The translations under genes were made by a program, and so were the position numbers. From Firm-04 sp946413695 (GTDB lineage Bacteria > Bacillota > Clostridia > Oscillospirales > Ruminococcaceae), in NCBI GenBank assembly GCA_946413695.1, contig CAMKLV010000100.1, forward strand, positions 1-9,822: a DNA stretch of 9,822 bases. The letters run 5' to 3'. Shown in pieces: positions 1 through 5,020 of the stretch (positions are counted from its first letter, which is position 1; each line of letters starts with the position of its first letter). The notes beneath the pieces were generated by a model. It saw only the letters and a program-made list of their open reading frames with translations. It had not been told where the DNA came from and searched no databases.

Positions 1-1118
1 TGCTCGAGTTCTGCAACGGAAAGATCAATGTGACACGCTACTGGAAACCCGAATTTCATCCGGATGACAGCAAGTCGCTCAATGAATATGCGGATGAGAT
101 TCATGCAACACTCCAGCAGATGATGAAAGAGGTCAAGACGGCGGATGAGACGGCTGAATCGTTCCTCTCCGGCGGCGTAGATTCCTCCTATGTGCTAGCG
201 ATGTCCGATGCAAAGCGTGCGGATTCCTGCGGCTATGATGAGGAGCGCTTCGATGAATCGCGCATTGCTGCAAAAACCGCTGAACTGCTCGGCGTTGAGC
301 ATTCTGTCGCAAAGATCACGCCCAAGCAATATTTTGATATCGTCCCCTATGTCATGTACAACATGGAGCAGCCGCTCGGCGATGCCTCTGCAATCGTCTT
401 TACACTCGGCTGCCTCGCAACCGCAGAGCATACAAAACTCTGCTACTCCGGTGAGGGCGCTGACGAATTCTTCGGCGGCTACAACATGTACCGCAATGCT
501 GAGCGCTACGGCGGAAATCTCAAGACCTTCTATGTCGGCAACACCAACATCATGAAGGAGGACGAAAAAGAACGCATCCTGCAGCATTATGATCCCGAGG
601 TGCTGCCGATCAAACTTGTGCAGCATATCTATGAGGAGACCGAGGGGCTTGATCCGCTGACCAAAATGTCCGATGTCGATATCCAGATCTGGCTTGAGGG
701 CGATATCTATCTCAATGTCGATAAGATGAGCACCGCCGCAGGGCTTGAAATCCGCATGCCGCTGACCGACCGCCGCATCTTTGACATCGCATCGCGGATG
801 CCCGCAAAGTACAAGGTCAACGAGGAGCAGAACAAGGTTGCGTTCCGCACCGCTGCAGCAAAGGTTCTGCCGGAGGAGATCGCATTCCGCAAGAAGCTCG
901 GCTTCATCGTGCCGATCCGCCTGTGGCTTGCCGATGAACAGCACAACGGCGATGTCCGCAGACTGCTCGAAAGCGACCTCTGCGCGAAATTCTTTAAGCC
1001 GGATGAGATCAAGGCGATCTATGATGAATATGTCGGCGGGAACTCTGATCTCTGGCGCAAGATCTGGACGATCTACACCTTCCTTGTCTGGTACGAGGAG
1101 TACTTTGTCAAGCGCTGA
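1..1118 (+). CDS. asnB: Asparagine synthase (glutamine-hydrolysing), C-terminal part, 5' end outside window
   Basis: AsnB makes asparagine from aspartate, ATP and glutamine-derived ammonia in the cytoplasm. The frame is open from base 3 (LEFCNGKIN precedes the GTG at 30), so the gene enters from the left and GTG30 is internal. About 371 residues are visible, against roughly 600 for the family; the N-terminal glutaminase domain with its catalytic Cys lies off the window. Seen here: the ATP-pyrophosphatase P-loop SGGVDSS (bases 168-188), EQPLGDASA (the usual EPLaDpSa), the signature SGEGADEFFGGY (447-482) and the KMSTAAGLEIRMPLTD block (about 724-771). All are intact, so the synthetase site should work. 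Translation ends at TGA 1116-1118. A small gene follows after 23 bases and is probably cotranscribed; the pair ends at a strong terminator. The family assignment is secure. Whether free asparagine or a specialised amide is the true product cannot be told without the N-terminus. Confidence 0.95.
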   Translation, partial: LEFCNGKINVTRYWKPEFHPDDSKSLNEYADEIHATLQQMMKEVKTADETAESFLSGGVDSSYVLAMSDAKRADSCGYDEERFDESRIAAKTAELLGVEHSVAKITPKQYFDIVPYVMYNMEQPLGDASAIVFTLGCLATAEHTKLCYSGEGADEFFGGYNMYRNAERYGGNLKTFYVGNTNIMKEDEKERILQHYDPEVLPIKLVQHIYEETEGLDPLTKMSDVDIQIWLEGDIYLNVDKMSTAAGLEIRMPLTDRRIFDIASRMPAKYKVNEEQNKVAFRTAAAKVLPEEIAFRKKLGFIVPIRLWLADEQHNGDVRRLLESDLCAKFFKPDEIKAIYDEYVGGNSDLWRKIWTIYTFLVWYEEYFVKR

Positions 1119-1141
1119 GCAATATAAAAGGGGTAACGCAA

Positions 1142-1312
1142 ATGAACGAATGTGACACATGTGCCTACAACACCTACGATGAGGACTGGGAGTGCTATGT
1201 CTGCGAGATGAATCTCGATGAAGATGAATACGCGAGATTCATGCAGGATTCGCATGCACACTGCCCCTATTACCGCGACGGCGACGAATATCAGATCGCC
1301 CGCAAACAATAA
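1142..1312 (+). CDS. Small Cys-rich acidic protein, 56 residues (DUF6472-like)
   Basis: The protein starts MNECDTCAYNTYDEDWECYV and ends DEYQIARKQ. An AAAAGGGG ribosome site lies at 1127-1134, eight bases before ATG 1142. It has two CxxC pairs (Cys4/Cys7 and Cys18/Cys21) plus Cys41 in CPYY, and a very acidic middle (NLDEDEYARF). This pattern resembles, from memory, the short DUF6472 family of Clostridia; no function is established to my knowledge. Two CxxC pairs separated by ten residues suggest a metal-binding knuckle, probably zinc, but that is inference. There is no signal peptide or membrane segment, so it should be cytoplasmic. It sits 23 bases after the asparagine synthase gene with no promoter between and is directly followed by a terminator, so the two are likely one transcript. 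The conserved-looking composition and good ribosome site argue for a real gene despite its size. Confidence 0.85.
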   Translation: MNECDTCAYNTYDEDWECYVCEMNLDEDEYARFMQDSHAHCPYYRDGDEYQIARKQ

Positions 1313-1316
1313 TCCT

Positions 1317-1347
1317 GAGCCCGTATGCAAATACGGGCTCCTCTTTT
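1317..1347 (+). terminator. Intrinsic terminator after the asparagine synthase operon
   Basis: A perfect 10-base-pair stem, GAGCCCGTAT (1317-1326) with ATACGGGCTC (1331-1340), closes a GCAA tetraloop of the stable GNRA class. CTCTTTT follows. It begins five bases after the stop codon of the small Cys-rich gene. Confidence 0.93.
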
Positions 1348-1453
1348 CCTGAAACATTGTTTCACGATTGATATTATGCTCTCATTTATTATGGATGTAT
1401 TCTCAAACTCCGCCAAACAGCGCCGAATCAACAAGCATCTATATCAGCCTCAT

Positions 1454-1514
1454 AAAAATGGGGTCTGGGGATCATATCCCCAGCGAGGGGTTTGGGGGCG
1501 AGGAGCCCCCATTT
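1454..1514. repeat. GC-rich double-hairpin element, probable dispersed repeat
   Basis: This is the main content of the 314-base gap 1313-1626, which has no credible gene. Two adjacent hairpins are seen: CTGGGGAT (1465-1472) with ATCCCCAG (1476-1483), loop CAT; and TGGGGGC (1493-1499) with GCCCCCA (1505-1511), loop GAGGA. The ends are themselves inverted: AAATGGGG (1456-1463) and CCCCATTT (1507-1514). The composition breaks sharply from the AT-rich surroundings. From memory, similar GGGGTCTGGGG...GAGGGGTTTGGGGGC elements are scattered between genes in Ruminococcus-like genomes, which fits a small non-autonomous repeat. No transposase or clear target duplication is visible. The copy number cannot be judged from one copy. 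Confidence 0.6.
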
Positions 1515-1552
1515 GAGATTCGTCGGAGACACTGTATTTACGGGCTCTTTTT
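1503..1552 (+). terminator. Possible second terminator using a duplicated arm
   Basis: TACGGGCTC plus six Ts (1539-1552) repeats the 3' arm and T-run of the terminator at 1317-1347. Its local partner could be GAGCCC (1503-1508), lent by the GC-rich repeat and pairing with GGGCTC (1542-1547) across a 33-base loop. The original 5' arm at 1317-1325 is also a perfect complement but is over 200 bases away. The T-run lies directly upstream of the cysteine synthase promoter, so it would block read-through into that gene. The pairing competes with the repeat's own hairpin, so function is uncertain. Confidence 0.35.
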
Positions 1553-1562
1553 TGGAAAATAC

Positions 1563-1591
1563 TTGCTTTTTCTCCGGTTTCATGTTATAAT
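1563..1591 (+). promoter_or_regulatory. Sigma-A promoter of the cysteine synthase gene, extended -10
   Basis: The -35 box TTGCTT (1563-1568) is separated by exactly 17 bases from the -10 box TATAAT (1586-1591). The -10 box carries the extended TGn motif (TGT at 1583-1585). Transcription should start near 1598, leaving a leader of about 29 bases with GGAG at 1617-1620. That leader is too short for a T-box or SAM riboswitch, so control would have to act at the promoter. Confidence 0.8.
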
Positions 1592-1626
1592 ATAGCCGTT
1601 ACTGTCATATAGAAACGGAGCTTATC

Positions 1627-2565
1627 ATGATCTATCAAAATATACTTGAAGCAATGGGACACACCCCCATGATCCGACTCAACCGGATGAACAAACCCGG
1701 CAACGCGCAGATCCTTGTCAAATTCGAGGGACTGAATGTCGGCGGCTCGATTAAAACAAGAACCGCATACAATATGATCCTCAAAGCGGAAAAGGAAGGC
1801 AGAATCAAGCCGGATACCATCATCGTCGAGCCGACCAGCGGCAATCAGGGCATCGGGCTTGCACTTGTCGGTGCAGTCCGCGGCTATCAGACGATCATCA
1901 TCATGCCGGATTCGGTCAGCGAAGAACGCCGCAAACTCGTCGAGCATTATGGCGCTCGCGTCATTCTGATTCACGATGACGGTGATATCGGAAAATGCAT
2001 CCAGACCTGCCTCGATACTGCACTCGAGATGCAGGCAAATGATCCGCGCGTCTTTGTTCCGCAGCAGTTCGAGAACCCGAACAACACCGCGGCACACAAA
2101 TACTACACGGCGCTTGAAATTCTCGAACAGACCGCCTGCCCGATCGACGGTTTCTGCTCCGGCATCGGTACCGGCGGCACGATCACCGGCATCGGCGAGA
2201 CGCTGAAATCGCAGAATCCGGAAATGGAGATTTGGGCGGTTGAGCCGGAACATGCTGCCATTCTCGCAGGCGGTACAGTCGGCACGCATCTGCAGATGGG
2301 AATCGGCGACGGCATCATCCCGACCATTCTCAACCGCCAGATCTACGATCACATCCACATCGTCACCGATGAGGACGCGATCAAAACCGCACAGCAGCTC
2401 GCTTCGATGGAAGGCATCATGTGCGGCATTTCCAGCGGCACAAATGTCGCCGCGGCGCTCAAGCTCGCAGAAAAACTCGGCGAAGGCAAGACCGTTGTCA
2501 CAATCCTGCCCGATACCGCAGAGCGCTATTTCTCGACTCCGCTGTTCAATCACGGCACCGAATAA
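1627..2565 (+). CDS. cysK: Cysteine synthase family PLP enzyme (O-acetylserine sulfhydrylase-like)
   Basis: This is a 312-residue cytoplasmic PLP enzyme of the usual family length. By family it would replace the acetyl group of O-acetylserine with sulfide to give cysteine. Seen: NVGGSIKTRT with the PLP lysine at Lys43; the substrate loop EPTSGNQG (68-75, Asn73); the phosphate-binding glycine loop GIGTGGTITG (179-188); GISSGTNVAAAL (267-278); and the pyridine-nitrogen segment LPDTAERY (294-301). Several signature positions differ from textbook CysK: KTR instead of KDR after the lysine, NQG instead of NTG, and Thr297 where Salmonella CysK has Ser272. The enzyme may therefore be a divergent clade, and a different nucleophile or substrate (for example a cystathionine beta-synthase-like reaction) is possible. 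GGAG lies six bases before ATG 1627. It is monocistronic, with its own promoter and a terminator shared with the convergent regulator gene. Confidence 0.88.
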   Translation: MIYQNILEAMGHTPMIRLNRMNKPGNAQILVKFEGLNVGGSIKTRTAYNMILKAEKEGRIKPDTIIVEPTSGNQGIGLALVGAVRGYQTIIIMPDSVSEERRKLVEHYGARVILIHDDGDIGKCIQTCLDTALEMQANDPRVFVPQQFENPNNTAAHKYYTALEILEQTACPIDGFCSGIGTGGTITGIGETLKSQNPEMEIWAVEPEHAAILAGGTVGTHLQMGIGDGIIPTILNRQIYDHIHIVTDEDAIKTAQQLASMEGIMCGISSGTNVAAALKLAEKLGEGKTVVTILPDTAERYFSTPLFNHGTE

Positions 2566-2570
2566 AAACC

Positions 2571-2609
2571 AAACCGGAGACAGTCTGCATGGCTGCCTCC
2601 GGTTTTCTT
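2571..2609. terminator. Bidirectional terminator between convergent genes
   Basis: AAACCGGAG (2571-2579) pairs with CTCCGGTTT (2597-2605). The stem continues inside as CAGTC (2581-2585) with GGCTG (2591-2595), including one T-G wobble, around loop TGCAT. On the + strand TTTTC follows. On the - strand the stem is followed by GG and a run of Ts from 2564-2568. It therefore serves both the cysteine synthase gene and the regulator gene that ends at 2613. Confidence 0.85.
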
Positions 2610-2612
2610 CTA

Positions 2613-4802
2613 TTATAATAGTCTACGGTACTGTCCCGGCGTCAGACCGGTGATTTTCTGGAACTGCCGCAGGAAGTAGTTGCAGTCCTCATAGCCGCAC
2701 TGCTCGGAGATGCTGGCAATGCTCTGCACGGTTGTTGTCAGCAGATAGATCGCGCAGAGAATGCGGGCGCGGATCACATCCTGATGGAAACTGATGCCGA
2801 ACATTTCCTTGTAGATCTGGCGGAAATAGCCGGTGCTGAACGAATACTTCCGGCAAATGCTGTCCGCAGAGCTGATCACCATATTATAGATGTGATTCCG
2901 GACGGAGAACAGCGTATCAGCGTGCGGCTGCATTTTCTGATCGGCAAGCTTCGCTGTCGCCGTTTCCAGATTTGCATGCAGCTGACTGATATTCTCCGCT
3001 GCGGAGAGCTCCTGCGAAAACGGGATACTCTCCACCAGCACGCTCTCCATGCCGACCGACTCACAGACGCCGGTATGATGCAGGAGAACCGCTGTCAGCT
3101 TATCCTCCATGCGCGCGCACTGCTCCTCGGATTCACATGAAAATCCTGCGCAGACAAAAGTCTGGACGCCGGTGCGGGCGATCAGAGCATTCTCGAAATT
3201 CAGCAGACGGAGCGCCTCAGCAGTTTTCTGAATCAGCGCACTCTGCTCAGCCTGCGCCTCCGGACTGATATCACTGCGCAGCGCACCGACACGCACCGCA
3301 ATCGCATAGACCGGCTTGGATTCGGTCTCGATCCGCGCACCGAGCACGGATTCCAGACCGCGCAGATTATAAAGACCGGTCAGCGAATCATGCTGTTCCG
3401 AAAGATTCTGACACTGCAGCAGATAGCGGATATCGTTCTTCATGCAGAGGAAGGTCAGTCCGATTGTGATGGACTTCATCCAGTTGCGGAAAATGTCGTC
3501 ATATGTATCCGCATGATGATACTCGAGCACAAAATATCCGAAGAAATGCCGTTCAAAAAACAGCGGCAGATAATAATGCACAGCTGTATCCGGCGCATTC
3601 TGATAAAGCGAGTGGAAATCAAAGCGCGAGCACATAATCGCAGGCTCGTGCAAATGCCACGGCATTACACTGCGGCAGCTCATCAGGTCGCTCGGCGTTT
3701 CGGCACCGGTATCATACCAGTTGTCACAAAGGCACAGATACATATTCTGCACAGAGCGCACCCAGTAATGCCGCTCGCTCATCACACGGATCAGTTCATC
3801 CAGCGTGCTGCAGAGCGTGAGCTGCTGTTCCATTGTGCCGAGCACATTCCATTTTTCAAACTGCTGCTTTTCACGCAGACTTTCCAGTTCGCCGTGCATC
3901 TGTTCGTGCATGATGCCGCACGGACATGTCTCACCGCAGATCAGTGTGCCCTTCGGCGGATAAAACGCAGGCGGCTCCTCACCGTGCGCAATCGCATAGA
4001 TGATCCGCACCGCATCCACGCCGAGCTCTCTGCGCCCGCGCTGATAAGTTGTCAGGATCGGCGAATGGAAAATGCGCTCGTGAATGAACTCATAGCCGAT
4101 GACAGAGACATCATCCGGAATGCTGATGCCGTTTTCAAGGAATGTATCCAGCAGACCGTATGCCATATAGTCATTCGCGCAGATGATCGCATCCGGCAGC
4201 TCCAGCTCGCCGCTGATATAGCGTTTTGCGAGCGCAACACCGGAAGGCATCCAGAAATCGCCCCAGTAAACGCGCGACGCCTCGAATGTAATGCCGTGCT
4301 GTTCCAGCGATTTGCGGTATCCGGTCACGCGCTGAATAGCAGCTTCATTGCCCTCGAACCCCGTAAGGATATCAATTCTCCGAAATCCGTGATCCTCAAT
4401 CAGATGCGAGGTGATGCACTCCATATCCAGCGAATCATTTGCGTTGATAAACCGGACGTTCGGAAATGACAGCGACGGAATGTAGATCCCGATGATCAAC
4501 ACCGGAATATCCTGCCGCTTTTCAAGCAGATCCCGTACTCTGTCCCGCAGCTTCTCATTGGTGAAGGACTCCGCGATCATGATCAGACCGCATAGTTCCT
4601 GAGAAAACATCAGCTCATATATATTGTTTTCTAAATCGAGTGACTGATCGTATTCGTAGGAATTATAAATATTGGAAAAAACAACAATTCTCTGTCTGAG
4701 CGCCTGTCCCTCAGCAATGACGCCTTTCATGATCTGGCGCTGTTCGATGCTGTTGACTTCAGCAGCGATGACGCCGATAAACCGTTTCTCAGTCATGCTC
4801 AT
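2613..4802 (-). CDS. Chimeric transcription regulator: LacI-type sensor, degenerate GGDEF, AraC DNA-binding domain
   Basis: A 729-residue soluble protein without signal peptide or membrane segment. Residues about 5-290 form a LacI/periplasmic-binding-type sugar sensor (SHLIEDHGFRRIDILTGFEG at 132-151; ICANDYMAYG at 207-216; SIPDDVSVIGYE at 227-238), but the LacI N-terminal helix-turn-helix is absent. A Cys cluster CGETCPC (289-295) ends it. A helical linker and a GAF-like region follow (about 300-465, weak call). Residues about 470-590 look like GGDEF: DSLTGLYNLRGL (472-483) is kept, but the catalytic motif reads RTGVQTF (543-549), so cyclic-di-GMP synthesis is not expected. Residues about 632-729 are a complete AraC DNA-binding domain (ISEQCGYEDCNYFLRQFQKI; LTPGQYR). 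The start at ATG 4802 follows GGGGGGAG (4808-4815) by five bases; ATG 4796 is an alternative. The sensing arrangement recalls E. coli XylR. The adjacent xylan genes suggest it senses a xylan-derived sugar, but ligand and targets are inferred. Confidence 0.9.
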   Translation of the reverse strand: MSMTEKRFIGVIAAEVNSIEQRQIMKGVIAEGQALRQRIVVFSNIYNSYEYDQSLDLENNIYELMFSQELCGLIMIAESFTNEKLRDRVRDLLEKRQDIPVLIIGIYIPSLSFPNVRFINANDSLDMECITSHLIEDHGFRRIDILTGFEGNEAAIQRVTGYRKSLEQHGITFEASRVYWGDFWMPSGVALAKRYISGELELPDAIICANDYMAYGLLDTFLENGISIPDDVSVIGYEFIHERIFHSPILTTYQRGRRELGVDAVRIIYAIAHGEEPPAFYPPKGTLICGETCPCGIMHEQMHGELESLREKQQFEKWNVLGTMEQQLTLCSTLDELIRVMSERHYWVRSVQNMYLCLCDNWYDTGAETPSDLMSCRSVMPWHLHEPAIMCSRFDFHSLYQNAPDTAVHYYLPLFFERHFFGYFVLEYHHADTYDDIFRNWMKSITIGLTFLCMKNDIRYLLQCQNLSEQHDSLTGLYNLRGLESVLGARIETESKPVYAIAVRVGALRSDISPEAQAEQSALIQKTAEALRLLNFENALIARTGVQTFVCAGFSCESEEQCARMEDKLTAVLLHHTGVCESVGMESVLVESIPFSQELSAAENISQLHANLETATAKLADQKMQPHADTLFSVRNHIYNMVISSADSICRKYSFSTGYFRQIYKEMFGISFHQDVIRARILCAIYLLTTTVQSIASISEQCGYEDCNYFLRQFQKITGLTPGQYRRLL

Positions 4803-4830
4803 GGGAACTCCCCCCTTATTTTCTGATTCT

Positions 4831-4859
4831 ATTATAAAATAGTTTTTTGCATTTGTCAA
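4831..4859 (-). promoter_or_regulatory. Consensus sigma-A promoter of the regulator gene
   Basis: Read on the - strand, TTGACA (4859-4854) and TATAAT (4836-4831) are both perfect consensus hexamers with the ideal 17-base spacer. Transcription should begin near 4824, giving a leader of about 22 bases that holds the AAGGGGGGAG ribosome site (4808-4817). Such a strong core promoter for a regulator suggests that it is held in check by repression, possibly by its own product. Confidence 0.9.
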
Positions 4860-4896
4860 GTGAAAAATCATCATTTCGTCAATAAAATATTCATTT
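4855..4896. repeat. Imperfect tandem direct repeat at the regulator promoter
   Basis: On the + strand, GTCAA (4855-4859), an A-run (4863-4867) and TCATTT (4871-4876) recur in the same order as GTCAA (4878-4882), AAAA (4884-4887) and TCATTT (4891-4896). The GTCAA parts are 23 bases apart and the TCATTT parts 20 apart. The first copy covers the -35 box. AraC-family proteins commonly bind direct repeats about two helical turns apart, so this could be an autoregulatory site. The stretch is AT-rich, so chance is a real alternative. Confidence 0.35.
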
Positions 4897-4911
4897 TTTA
4901 CATTGTACCGC

Positions 4912-4945
4912 AAAAATACCGCGTACAGCATGCAGCTGCACGCGG
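4912..4945 (-). terminator. Terminator after the GH43 gene
   Basis: Read on the - strand, CCGCGT (4945-4940) pairs with ACGCGG (4924-4919), followed by a G-T wobble and CAGC/GCTG, around loop TGCAT. TATTTTTG (4918-4911) follows. On the + strand the wobble becomes an A-C mismatch and there is no T-run, so the element is directional. It lies 76 bases past the GH43 stop codon and upstream of the regulator promoter, so the two - strand genes are mostly separate transcripts. Confidence 0.85.
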
Positions 4946-5020
4946 ATGATCGTCAAATCAACTTAAAAAATCATTCAGAGAGGGTTTCAATCCGAGTAAT
5001 CAAGGCATCAAGCCAAAAAC

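Noticed and set aside
30..32. GTG that could start the asparagine synthase gene
   Set aside because: The same frame is open to the window edge with family-like residues (LEFCNGKIN) before it, and the glutaminase domain must lie upstream.
195..1160. Long open frame on the - strand opposite asnB
   Set aside because: It is a shadow of codon bias; the + strand has intact asparagine synthase motifs and the - strand product resembles nothing.
1325..1595. Short + strand frames across the terminator and GC-rich repeat
   Set aside because: They begin inside the terminator stem or T-run area, run through noncoding repeat sequence and lack convincing ribosome sites.
1585..2553. Long open frame on the - strand opposite the cysteine synthase gene
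   Set aside because: The + strand encodes a full family-length enzyme; the antisense product has no recognisable motifs and no ribosome site.
3390..4469. Long + strand frame inside the regulator gene
   Set aside because: It lies opposite the sensor and middle domains of a clear regulator and is low-complexity His/Arg/Ile-rich sequence.
4803..4931. N-terminal extension of the regulator to an upstream ATG
   Set aside because: It would cover the consensus promoter and GH43 terminator; ATG 4802 has an ideal ribosome site and matches the start of the sensor fold.
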